The notes beneath the pieces were generated by a model. The model did not search any database, was not told where the DNA came from, and saw nothing but the letters and a program-made list of their open reading frames with translations. DNA of 48,573 nt from Treponema sp. (lineage in GTDB: Bacteria; Spirochaetota; Spirochaetia; Treponematales; Breznakiellaceae), in contig JAITNP010000121.1 of the NCBI GenBank assembly GCA_031290455.1, forward strand, positions 1-48,573, written 5' to 3'. This document shows, one piece after another, positions 36,255 through 44,254 of the stretch (its first letter is position 1; the number at the start of each line of letters is the position of its first letter). Made by a program: the position numbers and the translations under genes.

Positions 36255-36305
36255 CAAATCCCGGCCTCCTCATCATCATACATGATTCCGGAGGAACCGG
36301 GGTAC

Positions 36306-36938
36306 TCAATTAAGACTAGGAGGTCTCCCCGCCATTTTACGCTGCAACTCCGCCGCCCGTTCAGGGGGCATAAGCGACAACCAATAGGACACAATGGAGG
36401 CGGTCCCTTCCGCTTGAGCAAGCGCTTCGGTCTTCCGGAAAACGTCGATAACATCCTGATCATCCATGGCGGCAATGATACCTACCGCCCGTACAGGAGG
36501 CATACCGTTCAAATAACGGGCATTCTGTTCGACGTTTCTATCTTTAGTTTCGGCTTCTTGAACCACCGCACTGAAGGAATTTTCCCGTTCATCCAGCGCT
36601 TTTTGTCGTTCTTCCAATTCCTGGGCCATCTGCTCAATTTCACCCCGCCGGCTTTGAATATCCTGCTCCTGTTTTTCCAGTTCCAATTCACGCAGTTCCA
36701 GGGCCTGAAGCCGTATGGCAAGCCGTTCCACGTCCAGAGAAAGGAACTCATCCGCCTGAACGGTGCCCTGATTGCGCCCTTCACGGCCCATAAAGCGATA
36801 TAACGGGGCCAAAAGCGTCTTGGCATCGACTACATTGAGATAATCGAACCACACCAGCCCCCCACCGACCAGGGCAATGATGAGCAGTAACAAAACTATT
36901 ACCCGGCCAAAAACCCGCTGTCTTACGATTGCCGCCAC
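36306..36938 (-). CDS. flbB: FlbB-like periplasmic flagellar collar protein
   Basis: 210 residues from GTG 36938. One membrane segment (about 12-33), a coiled coil (about 75-135; ALELRELELEKQEQDIQSRRGEIEQMAQELEERQKAL) and a C-terminal MgtE-N-like helical domain (about 145-205; GIIAAMDDQDVIDVFRKTEAL) match the spirochete FlbB that begins collar assembly around the motor, as described for Borrelia. It is the first gene of the operon; GGAGGAGATG precedes the GTG. It is 51 nt before fliK. Confidence 0.8.
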   Translation of the reverse strand: MAAIVRQRVFGRVIVLLLLIIALVGGGLVWFDYLNVVDAKTLLAPLYRFMGREGRNQGTVQADEFLSLDVERLAIRLQALELRELELEKQEQDIQSRRGEIEQMAQELEERQKALDERENSFSAVVQEAETKDRNVEQNARYLNGMPPVRAVGIIAAMDDQDVIDVFRKTEALAQAEGTASIVSYWLSLMPPERAAELQRKMAGRPPSLN

Positions 36939-36962
36939 CTCTCATCTCCTCCCCTTACCTTT

Positions 36963-36991
36963 ATCATGCTACTTCCCCCACTTTCCGTCAA
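36963..36991 (-). promoter_or_regulatory. candidate promoter of the flagellar operon
   Basis: On the minus strand TTGACG (36986-36991) is followed after 17 nt by CATGAT (36963-36968); five and four of six bases match sigma-70 consensus. Transcription would start near 36956, 18 nt before GTG 36938. The -10 resembles CATCAT at the EF-G paralogue promoter. No sigma-28 element is seen, so the operon is probably an early class. Confidence 0.5.
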
Positions 36992-37031
36992 GCAATCTAC
37001 TCCTATTCTTATCGTCATAAAAGCCGCTTTT

Positions 37032-37046
37032 AAAACCCCGGCGGGG
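37032..37046 (-). terminator. short GC hairpin after the metallophosphoesterase gene
   Basis: Read on the minus strand: CCCC, a 3-nt loop, GGGG, then TTTT. It lies 10 nt past the stop codon at 37057, and separates that gene from the flagellar operon promoter. The stem is only 4 bp, so efficiency is uncertain. Confidence 0.4.
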
Positions 37047-37056
37047 AAGCGGGGGA

Positions 37057-38136
37057 TTATCTATTGCCTAAAAGTTCTATCTTGGATGTAACGTAGTCAA
37101 GGCGGTCCTGGTTAAGTACCACCCGGCGGTAGGCGGTTTCCTGGAATGGTTCTATCTTATATCCACCCCGGTTCACGAATTTCTTTCCCCGGCCTTCGGT
37201 AAACCAATACACCAGGGCGATGGTTTCATTGTCCAGCTCTATGGCGTTGATTCCCTTCTTACCGATGGCGCTTCCTGAATTAAAGAGGCAGGGCACGGGC
37301 ATTTCATCCCCGTAGAGGCTTTGTCTGAGCACATCCCGCCGTTCCGAGCGTTTCAGCTTGCCCAATTCAATACGAAGGGCTTGCACCTCCCGGGCGATCC
37401 GCTCCCGGTCCACTCCCACAGAAGCGGGATAATCCCGGCAGAGCCGTTCAATCTCGAATTTGATATAATCATACCGGCCCAGGGATTCAAAGATCGCCCG
37501 ATGGGTATGGCCTATGATGGAGATGCAGTTGTTTTTAAGGGAGAAGTTATAGGCTTTTTTTTCCACTGAAAAGCGCCGGTGGGGACTGCGGGCGCCGGAG
37601 ATATTCCGTATGCCCGCGGGCTTTAAGAGATACCGGAGGCTTACCCCGATGAGGTTGTTAAAGTCGGTGTACATCCTGGAGGACTGATGGCCATGGTAGA
37701 CATAGATGGGAAGGGTGGCTGTGTCGATCCGTACTACGTTGTACAGGGGATAGGGATAGTGCTCTTCAAAGATGAGGGCATCATCATGATTGCCGATAGT
37801 TTTATAGAGCCGGTTTGCCGCGCAAAAACGATCAAACACCCGGTAGATCTGGGGCCAGTGTTCCCGTATGGCCTTGAGGGAATAGCGCTGAAATTCCTCA
37901 ATGTCCCCGTTCAACACCAGGGTCCAGCCCGCTGCGTAGTAATACCCCTCAAGAATTTCCGTGAGCAAGGCGCCGTTAGCGGCGAGATCATCCCGCCGTC
38001 CGGCTCCCATGTGAAAATCGCTGATAATCAGCACCTTGCCCCCCCGGGAAATATCCAATGTCGCCAGAAGGTTAAAACGGGGACTGATTCTGATGATATC
38101 GGAAAAGAAGGCTGTTGCCATCAGGAACCGTCCCAT
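37057..38136 (-). CDS. calcineurin-like metallophosphoesterase
   Basis: About 359 residues from ATG 38136. All five metal-binding motifs are present: SDFHMG, NGDIEEF, GNHDD, YHGHQ and GHTHR. The enzyme is a cytoplasmic phosphatase or phosphodiesterase of unknown substrate. The C-terminal third (about 240-359) is a helical and beta region with no motif I know. The track's GTG 38295 would run through a dispersed repeat, so I chose ATG 38136, which has AGGAAAAG just upstream; TTG 38220 is possible. No operon partner is visible. Confidence 0.8.
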   Translation of the reverse strand: MGRFLMATAFFSDIIRISPRFNLLATLDISRGGKVLIISDFHMGAGRRDDLAANGALLTEILEGYYYAAGWTLVLNGDIEEFQRYSLKAIREHWPQIYRVFDRFCAANRLYKTIGNHDDALIFEEHYPYPLYNVVRIDTATLPIYVYHGHQSSRMYTDFNNLIGVSLRYLLKPAGIRNISGARSPHRRFSVEKKAYNFSLKNNCISIIGHTHRAIFESLGRYDYIKFEIERLCRDYPASVGVDRERIAREVQALRIELGKLKRSERRDVLRQSLYGDEMPVPCLFNSGSAIGKKGINAIELDNETIALVYWFTEGRGKKFVNRGGYKIEPFQETAYRRVVLNQDRLDYVTSKIELLGNR

Positions 38137-38232
38137 CTTTTCCTGAGATTCGCAGAAACTTGCATGGAGAGATTCTAGGGTTTTTACGGTATTCTGTCTA
38201 CTGAGCGGTTTATACTTCAATGCAGAATCGGT

Positions 38233-38280
38233 GATTGAGATCGGGGCCAGATAATCAGCGGCCTCGTGGGGCAGAAAAAT
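38233..38280 (+). repeat. dispersed repeat, copy A
   Basis: The stretch GATTGAGATCGGGGCCAGAT and the following AATCAG.GG.CCT.GTGGGGCAG recur with about six mismatches at 43398-43445. On the minus strand both copies could encode similar peptides (FLPHEAADYLAPISIT here). It lies upstream of the metallophosphoesterase start. The right half of the palindrome seen in copy B is not preserved here. Confidence 0.6.
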
Positions 38281-38399
38281 TCCTGGGGCGATCACGATCG
38301 GGTTCTGGTACGAGATGCGATAGAGCCTTGGTAATGCATGAGCAAATCACCAAAATTTTGGTAAAACCAAATTTGGTACTACATTTAGAGTTTTTAGAG

Positions 38400-38722
38400 G
38401 TGCCCTTATCATCGTGCAAATGCTTTGAACTTTTTTCTTAAATTCTTCGGGATTATCCCGTTTATTAGGCGAGTTGAGCCAATACCGGCTCTTATGAGGT
38501 CTGTCCACATGTTTAAAAAATGACCCACCGATGCCGGTGATACCGTTTTGACTATCCCTCGCTGTACTGCTTCATCTGCCAGGGTTGGTAAACTCCATTG
38601 GCTGAGTTCCTGTCCGCTGGCCGTTGGCGTTTCACCGGCGAGTGCCTTGATGCGCACGCACTGCTCAGCGGTAAATACTCGTGGCGCTCCGGGACGGTGG
38701 CGATCAGCTAAGACCCAGGATG
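38400..38722 (-). pseudogene. IS630-family transposase fragment with frameshift
   Basis: Minus strand reads LADRHRPGAPRVFTAEQCVRIKALAGETPTASGQELSQWSLPTLADEAVQRGIVKTVSPASVGHFL, then after an A/T run (about 38513-38518) shifts one frame to DRPHKSRYWLNSPNKRDNPEEFKKKVQSICTMI. This is the N-terminal helix-turn-helix half of an IS630-type transposase; the catalytic DDE half is missing. The frameshift sits in the homopolymer run. The element is dead. Confidence 0.75.
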
Positions 38723-39260
38723 TCTTTTACCTTGGTGTCGGTTGTGTGCATTTTCTGAAGGCGGTCATGGTATGCAAGCCATTGGTTTCTCCCTGAACGA
38801 GGTTCTTTCTCCTCGTATACAAAGATGATGAGTATCGGTCCCTCCCCTCCTATTTCCGGTATCGCAAACCTATATTCTTTCGCTTCCACCAGCTTACGGG
38901 CCGTGTATTCATGTATCCCGATGTCCAAAAAAATCGGTTGTATACATATCGTACTGAGGTTCGCCCACGCCAGCGTTTCGCCTCATCAGCGCCATAAAAA
39001 TCTTAGCGGTATTGCTGGATGAGGTCTTTGAATACCTCCGGGTTTAGCTTCTGTCGTCGTTGTCAATAATCCTGTTTACTTATTGTCGCGCTTAATGCCT
39101 TCTTGTCCAGGGTACCCATCAGGACATCCTCAAGATGCATATCCCGCCGCCAACTCCAACTGCGCGTGTCCCCTGCCAACCGCGCTTTTTTCCGTTCCCA
39201 TTCGCCATAGATGCTCGCCCGTAATTTCCAAAATCGCCTTCGTGCTCCTGCCCATCATTG
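38704..39260 (-). pseudogene. decayed gene of unknown family
   Basis: Protein-like sense in several minus frames: RRFWKLRASIYGEWERKKARLAG, EDVLMGTLDKKALSATISKQDY, QKLNPEVFKDLIQQYR, DFYGADEAKRW, then in another frame WDIGIHEYTARKLVEAKEYRFAIPE through RNQWLAYHDRLQKMHTT. Stops and frameshifts interrupt it. I do not recognise the family. It abuts the IS630 fragment, which probably truncates it. The rest of 39261-39380 shows nothing. Confidence 0.4.
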
Positions 39261-39380
39261 CCCCGACCCTATCTTAGATCTCTTGCTCCCTTATGTTGTT
39301 GACCCATGGGGCTTATCAATTACGGAATGAGCTTTATGTCGATAGACTTCCTAATATTGAGCGTATTGGTATCAAGATGA

Positions 39381-40466
39381 TCAACGCGCTATCTGATAGG
39401 CTGAACTGCTCAAGGTAAACATTGGCAGCGCCCCTTCGGTTAAGCGGATACTCCGATCATGAAAGACAAAGATAGCTTCTATAGTATTACCTGCCGTAGT
39501 ATGCAAGGACTCGATTAAGGCCCTTCCTTTTTCATATCCCAAGGTAAAAACCGTGGTAGAGAGGGCGTCGGCGTCTATGGAATGGTCTGCCACAATAGTT
39601 ACCGAAAAGAGGCCGTTATCTATGGGGTAGCCGTTTTCGGTGGATAATATATGGTGATACCGCATTCCGTCGGCTTCCAGGTACCGTTCATATACCCCGG
39701 AGGTTACAATGCTTTTATTCCGGACTGACAGAATCCCGATATAGGTACCCCGTTCCTCCACGGGGTTCTGTATGCCGATACGCCAAGATTCCGTCGGAGA
39801 ACCCGGTTTGCCGCTGGCTTTTTCTCCATAGGCAAACACATTCCCCCCCAGATCGATAATCGCGCCGGGGATTTTTGCCTGTTTAATGATCCGGACCACC
39901 TCATCTGCGGCATAGCCCTTGGCAATGGCCCCCAGGTCCAGGGCCATACCGGGCTTCCGCAGTAATACCGTACCGGCATTCCGGTCAATCACCATATCCC
40001 GCCAATTGATGCGAGACAAGGCCGCGAGGATATCCGCTTCTTCCGGGACCGTAGCATGGTCCGTACCGATACCCCAGAGCCGTACCAGGGGACCGACCGT
40101 GGGATCAAAGGCGCCGCCGCTTAATTCAGCATACTGAATCGCCCGTTCAAGCACATCAATGACCGCTTCGTGGACCGGTACCGGCCCAATCCCGGCATTT
40201 TTGTTGATGGTATCAATGTCGGTGTCCGTTAAGTTGGTGCTCATGGCGGCTTCAATCTCCCGCAGGCGGGAAAATATTTCACTATATATAGCAGGAGATC
40301 CCTGTTTATAGAGATTGATACTGCACACCGTTCCCAGCACAAATTCCGCCTGGGCAGGCGTCGGAGCCATGCAGCCGGCCAACAGGACACCCAGGGGTAA
40401 AAACACCATTCCCCCCCAAATCCGGTGCAGTATACGGGGAGTACATAAAAGCCTGTGTTTCTTCAT
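39381..40466 (-). CDS. apbE: FAD:protein FMN transferase, lipoprotein
   Basis: 361 residues. Lipobox LLAGC (Cys32) marks an outer-face lipoprotein. The ApbE fold is shown by LGTVCSINLY, SGGAFDPTVGPLVRLWG, DLGAIAKGYAAD, GAIIDLGGNVFAYG and the metal-binding DADALSTTVF. It attaches FMN covalently to Ser/Thr of flavoproteins such as Rnf or Nqr subunits in the periplasm. Last gene of the ECF operon, 7 nt after the DJ-1 gene. Its downstream side is eroded mobile DNA. Confidence 0.92.
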   Translation of the reverse strand: MKKHRLLCTPRILHRIWGGMVFLPLGVLLAGCMAPTPAQAEFVLGTVCSINLYKQGSPAIYSEIFSRLREIEAAMSTNLTDTDIDTINKNAGIGPVPVHEAVIDVLERAIQYAELSGGAFDPTVGPLVRLWGIGTDHATVPEEADILAALSRINWRDMVIDRNAGTVLLRKPGMALDLGAIAKGYAADEVVRIIKQAKIPGAIIDLGGNVFAYGEKASGKPGSPTESWRIGIQNPVEERGTYIGILSVRNKSIVTSGVYERYLEADGMRYHHILSTENGYPIDNGLFSVTIVADHSIDADALSTTVFTLGYEKGRALIESLHTTAGNTIEAIFVFHDRSIRLTEGALPMFTLSSSAYQIAR

Positions 40467-40473
40467 GACGCAT

Positions 40474-41058
40474 CTAATTAAGTAACACCCCAGCCCCTAT
40501 CGTTTTTGCGGCCCCTTCATCCAGCAGCTTTCTGATAATCGCGATTGCCCAAGCTGCGGCGGTTCCCGGCCCACGGCTCGTGATGATGTTGCCGTCGATC
40601 ACGACGGTGCCTTCCGTCCACTGCGCCCCGGAAACTTCTTTTTCCGTGCCGGGGTAACCGGTAAAGCAACGGCCTTTTAATAACCCCAAGGGGAAGAGTA
40701 CCATTGCCGGGGAAGCACAGATGGCGGTAACCAGTTTTCCCGCCCCGGCCATGTCCTTCAAAAACTGGCCCACCTCCCCGGAGGCGGCAAGGTTGGGCGC
40801 CCCCGGAATCCCACCGGGAAGCAGTACCGCATCCCAGGAAGCGCCGTTCAAGCGCCCTTCCCCCGCAAGCACGGTAAGGCTGGTATCCGCCATGACCGGT
40901 ATGCCGTGGGCGCCTTTCACCGCATTGGCAGCGCTGCTGGTTACACCAACGGAAACAGTGGTTACCTCAATCCCTGCCCGGCGGAGATAGTCGATGGGGG
41001 TGATGGCCTCCACTTCCTCAAATCCCTCGGCAAAAAAAACAATTGCTTTTTTTGACAT
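40474..41058 (-). CDS. DJ-1/PfpI family protein
   Basis: 194 residues. The nucleophile elbow ICASPA (Cys114) and the acidic EGFEEVE near the N-terminus are those of the DJ-1/YajL group of deglycase/chaperone-like proteins; the substrate is not established. GAGGAGTTTAGGT precedes ATG 41058. It lies between ecfT and apbE and is probably cotranscribed. Confidence 0.88.
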   Translation of the reverse strand: MSKKAIVFFAEGFEEVEAITPIDYLRRAGIEVTTVSVGVTSSAANAVKGAHGIPVMADTSLTVLAGEGRLNGASWDAVLLPGGIPGAPNLAASGEVGQFLKDMAGAGKLVTAICASPAMVLFPLGLLKGRCFTGYPGTEKEVSGAQWTEGTVVIDGNIITSRGPGTAAAWAIAIIRKLLDEGAAKTIGAGVLLN

Positions 41059-41076
41059 ACCTAAACTCCTCTATAT

Positions 41077-41646
41077 TTATGACGTTTCTATATACGCCTT
41101 AGCTTTGAGCGCATCTGCTATTTCATCAGTTCTTTTAAATATACCATACAAAAATGGTTTTAATATATATTTTGTATTTTGTAAGGTAATTTTCATTCCC
41201 TTTGCCTTTAAGCCATTGATAATTTGCTCTAATTCCCTTTGGAGTATTGGTATGAAGGCGATGCAAATACAAACCATAAGGCTTATATCTTTCGGATCCA
41301 TCTTACAAAACTTCAGGGGATAGCACAGCGTTTCTATGGCGTTTGCAAGCTCCATGGATGAGACGAGGCGTTTAAAACAATAGGTAATGGTACATACCAA
41401 CAGGAGCCGCAAGGCAACCAAAACCATTTCATGTATATCTCCTAAGAGCATATTGATACCCGCCGTAAAAGCGATAAAGGGCAGCATGATCCATAACTCT
41501 TTTATGGCAGTGCTGAGTTGTATATGCGTACCGAGCATGATAAGGACAGTGCATACAAAAAACCCGCCCAGGATATAATAATTGGAGATAAAGAACACTA
41601 TAAAAGTATAGGTCATCAGCAGTAACAGTTTTACTAAATTTTTCAT
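41077..41646 (-). CDS. ecfT: ECF transporter transmembrane component (T)
   Basis: 189 residues, somewhat short for the family. Four or five membrane segments and the two coupling motifs of EcfT, here LKAKGM and LKAKAY, are present. It links the ATPase to the substrate-binding S protein. ATG overlaps the ecfA stop by 4 nt. Only one A gene occurs in the operon. Confidence 0.85.
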   Translation of the reverse strand: MKNLVKLLLLMTYTFIVFFISNYYILGGFFVCTVLIMLGTHIQLSTAIKELWIMLPFIAFTAGINMLLGDIHEMVLVALRLLLVCTITYCFKRLVSSMELANAIETLCYPLKFCKMDPKDISLMVCICIAFIPILQRELEQIINGLKAKGMKITLQNTKYILKPFLYGIFKRTDEIADALKAKAYIETS

Positions 41647-42482
41647 GGTATCTTTATTGCTCCTCCAGGGGTTTCCATCCTGCGGGTTATGGTTTCGATT
41701 AATGCATCAATGGTATAGTTTTTAACCGCCATAGTAATCCCTTGATTTTTAAGCCTGTAGATTATGTCTAATATGATAGGGGTTTCAAGGCCCAGTTCCT
41801 TTAGTTTTGCTACATTATCAAACAGGGCTTCTTTTTCAAATTCATATTTTATGTGGCCCTGGCTCAAAATAATTATCCGGTCCGCGGATAATACTTCATC
41901 AATGACATTGGTAACATAGACAATGGTAAGTCCTTGTTTATGGAGATCCACGATGATGTTATGAATATCTTTTTTACCTTTGGGGTCTAGCATTGCCGTC
42001 GGCTCATCGAAGATGATACATTCAGGCTGCATTGCCAGTACACCGGCGATGGTTACCCGTTGTTTCTGTCCCATGGATAATTCAAAAGCGTCAGAAAAAT
42101 GCTCTATTTTCATCAGCTTCGTGATATGCGCTATCCGTTTGTCTATTTCTGCTGGCGCCACCCCTAAATTTTTTAATCCGAAAGCCATATCGTCCGCCAC
42201 TTTTTCAAATACAATTTGATTCTCTGGATTTTGAAATACGATTCCTATGGTTTTTCGTAAATTCAAGACCCTGGATTTATCTTTGGTATTGATTTCGTTT
42301 ATCAAAACAGCGCCACGAGACGGTATGTCTATACCGGCCATCAGTTTCGAAAGGGTTGATTTCCCCGATCCATTGTGTCCGACAATCGCCACGAACTCTC
42401 CTTTTTTTATTTGCAAGTTAATATTCTGGAGCGCATGAGTGCCGGATTTATATGTATATTCTAAATCTTTGATTTCTATCAA
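41643..42482 (-). CDS. ecfA: ECF transporter ATP-binding component (A)
   Basis: 279 residues from TTG 42482, with AGAGGT upstream. ABC ATPase motifs: VGHNGSGKSTL (Walker A), QNPENQIVF (Q loop typical of ECF), ELSMGQKQRV (signature) and CIIFDEPTAM (Walker B). It powers vitamin uptake with ecfT and an S component. Only one A gene is present, so it may act as a homodimer. Confidence 0.9.
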   Translation of the reverse strand: MIEIKDLEYTYKSGTHALQNINLQIKKGEFVAIVGHNGSGKSTLSKLMAGIDIPSRGAVLINEINTKDKSRVLNLRKTIGIVFQNPENQIVFEKVADDMAFGLKNLGVAPAEIDKRIAHITKLMKIEHFSDAFELSMGQKQRVTIAGVLAMQPECIIFDEPTAMLDPKGKKDIHNIIVDLHKQGLTIVYVTNVIDEVLSADRIIILSQGHIKYEFEKEALFDNVAKLKELGLETPIILDIIYRLKNQGITMAVKNYTIDALIETITRRMETPGGAIKIP

Positions 42483-42507
42483 AATAATACCTCTCGCCTT
42501 TTACCAG

Positions 42508-42531
42508 CCCGGCAACCATAAGATTGCCGGG
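42508..42531 (-). other. hairpin between folT and ecfA
   Basis: CCCGGCAA and TTGCCGGG form a perfect 8-bp stem with an 8-nt loop in the 90-nt gap between folT and ecfA. No T-run follows on the minus strand, so it more likely stabilises the upstream message than terminates it. The remaining gap shows nothing. Confidence 0.5.
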
Positions 42532-42572
42532 GAATAAAGCAGGATTTAGGGGTCAGGCAACATCAACCGTGA

Positions 42573-43133
42573 TTAATGATTGATGTGTTGCGGGACATCA
42601 GCGATAACAGGCGAGACAGCATCCTGGAGGTATTTGTGTATCGGCTTTTCTAAAAATAGTTTAAGCAAATACATCGTGCTTACTTCTATAGGAAACAGAA
42701 TGCAGGCGGAAATTATCCGGGGAGGCGCAAATACCCAAAAGGCTTTTTGCAAGGTAATGGATATCCAGAGGCTTGTTAAGCCAACATGAATAAACAGCAG
42801 CACCAAAAAGTTGCTGATGATCAGCCTTATGAGGAATGCTTTATTTGATTTTGTATTATAGAGCAATAATCCATAAATCAAACCGGTAAGCGCAGCGCTT
42901 ATGGTAAACCCGATAAAAAACGAGCTTTTGGGAAATAACAACATGCCCAGCAAATCTCCCAAAACCGCAATGGTGGTACTCCATATCGGACCAAGCAGTA
43001 TGCCGCTTAATATGATAGGGACATACGCGAAACTGATACGTAATATCGGGGTTTGAATGGATACCAGTCTTTCGACCACGATCAGGATTGCCAGCAATAG
43101 ACTTGCAAGTACTAATTTCTTTACTTTAGGCAT
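42573..43133 (-). CDS. folT: ECF transporter S component, folate type
   Basis: 186 residues from ATG 43133 (GGAGG upstream). Six membrane segments, and the conserved FolT-type sequences RLVSIQTPILRISFAYVPIILSGILLGPIWSTTIAVLGDLLGMLLFP and FFIGFTISAALTGLIYGLLL, point to folate uptake. The track start (43355) runs into a leader of odd composition and is not used. It is the first gene of an operon with ecfA and ecfT. A predicted promoter leaves a leader of about 187 nt. Confidence 0.85.
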   Translation of the reverse strand: MPKVKKLVLASLLLAILIVVERLVSIQTPILRISFAYVPIILSGILLGPIWSTTIAVLGDLLGMLLFPKSSFFIGFTISAALTGLIYGLLLYNTKSNKAFLIRLIISNFLVLLFIHVGLTSLWISITLQKAFWVFAPPRIISACILFPIEVSTMYLLKLFLEKPIHKYLQDAVSPVIADVPQHINH

Positions 43134-43154
43134 AAGGATCCTCCTTGGGTTGGT

Positions 43155-43172
43155 CCACATAAAAAAATGTGG
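43155..43172 (-). other. hairpin just upstream of the folT ribosome binding site
   Basis: CCACAT and ATGTGG form a perfect 6-bp stem with a 6-nt loop, ending about 12 nt before the GGAGG of folT. With the long leader it may belong to a cis-regulatory element. I could not match the leader to the THF, TPP or preQ1 riboswitch consensus. Confidence 0.35.
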
Positions 43173-43326
43173 AAATTTCAACAAGACACCTTTTCCTTGA
43201 GGCCAGAGCGTTTTCGGCGCCAAAAAAAATAAACCGCGCAGTAAAAAACCAAATCCGCTGATACGATACAATCCTGCAAACACCGTATACCAGGATGAAG
43301 CTTTCTGCTCCCGGTTCATGAATAAT

Positions 43327-43355
43327 AGAATAATGGTATCCAAACAATAAGTCAA
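43327..43355 (-). promoter_or_regulatory. candidate promoter of the folT operon
   Basis: Minus strand TTGACT (43350-43355), 17 nt, TATTCT (43327-43332). Five and four of six bases match consensus. Transcription would start near 43320, placing about 187 nt before ATG 43133. Confidence 0.45.
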
Positions 43356-43397
43356 GCAAAAAATAACATTTCTTCACTGCGGGAATGCGGGGTATGC

Positions 43398-43445
43398 GAT
43401 TGAGATCGTGGCCAGATAATCAGGGACCTTGAGGGGCAGGAAAAA
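43398..43445 (+). repeat. dispersed repeat, copy B
   Basis: Matches 38233-38280 (GATTGAGATCG, then GGCCAGATAATCAG). On the minus strand this copy could encode FLPLKVPDYLATISIAYP, a relative of the copy A peptide. It overlaps the left arm of the palindrome at 43427. Confidence 0.6.
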
Positions 43446-43467
43446 GGGATTTTCCTGCCCCTCAAGG
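43427..43467. repeat. perfect 41-nt palindrome
   Basis: CCTTGAGGGGCAGGAAAA and its exact reverse complement TTTTCCTGCCCCTCAAGG are 18-bp arms around a 5-nt loop. It lies at the edge of copy B of the dispersed repeat. It resembles a REP/MITE-type extragenic palindrome. The intervening bases to the AAA pseudogene (43468-43614) show only a possible promoter. Confidence 0.75.
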
Positions 43468-43614
43468 ACTATGGTTCCGGCGCTGGCTCTCAATATCCCG
43501 AAATGACGTCACAGGAGGAGGGAGAAGAGCAACTCCGGGAGAACCTTGACCATTAGTACCGAAATTATCCCAAAATCCTTGCCAGAAAGGGCAAAACCAT
43601 GGTATAGTAGCATT

Positions 43615-44225
43615 ATGCAGTGAAGATTACCCATCGGCATACAGGATTTTGTGAAAATTCGGGAAGACGGCTTTGTTTATGTGGATAAAACTGCCCTCAT
43701 CTATGAACTGATGTCGGCTCAGGGGGGGGGGACTTTTTCCTATCCCGCCCGTGCAGGTTTGGGAAATCGTTGTTGTGTTCTACCCTGGGCGCGATTTTTG
43801 AGGGACGGCGGGAGCTTTTTAAGGTGATTGCGGAACCAAGCGCCCCTTGCCATTGATTCCTTTGACTGGGACACTGGAAACCATATCCCGTAATCCGTTT
43901 TGATTTGAATCCGGGGAACTCTATGCTGAAGGTCTGGAGACCCTCACCTTAAGTCTTCGCAATATCCTGGAGAATGTCGCTTCCGATGCCGGTTTGGAGC
44001 TGCGGGGTGAACTGCTCTCGAGCCAGTTCGCTCATTTGATTCAGGATATACGCCGGAACTCAGGCGAGAAGGTTGCGGTCATCATCGACGAATATGATAA
44101 ACCGCTCTTGAGTACCATTGACCATAGCGATGCACGAGAAGATGCGGAATACCCTCAAGGGTTTCTACGGGGTGCTGAAATCTTCTGATGAGCACCTCAA
44201 GTTTGTGTTCTTTACCGGCATTATG
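43615..44225 (+). pseudogene. decayed AAA-ATPase-like protein (PF09820-type, DUF1703 partner)
   Basis: Protein sense runs across frames: RLPIGIQDFVKIREDGFVYVDKTALIYELM, after a G10 tract FFLSRPCRFGKSLLCSTL (a P-loop), then EGRRELFKVIA, LAIDSFDWDTGNHIP, YAEGLETLTLSLRNILENV, GEKVAVIIDEYDKPLLSTID (Walker B-like) and KGFYGVLKSSDEHLKFVFFTGI. At least four frameshifts and a stop directly after the ATG make it a pseudogene; the C-terminal nuclease domain is absent. TTGCCA (43579) and TATAGT (43603) could form the old promoter. Genes of this family are common in gut bacteria. Confidence 0.75.
43722..43731 (+). repeat. homopolymer G10 tract within the AAA pseudogene
   Basis: Ten consecutive G residues at a frame change: GAC TTT TTC CTA would be in frame if the tract were 8 or 11 G. 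Treponemes are known to use poly-G tracts for slippage. Confidence 0.7.
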
Positions 44226-44254
44226 AATTGCTTGAAAATAACATGTACAGATTA

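Noticed and set aside
43134-43320. THF, TPP or preQ1 riboswitch
   Set aside because: I compared the leader with the consensus sequences I know and found no conserved core.
43134-43355. Upstream extension of folT, including ATG 43319 next to the predicted transcription start
   Set aside because: The composition is unlike the family and a strong GGAGG precedes ATG 43133; treated as leader, although translation from 43319 is not excluded.
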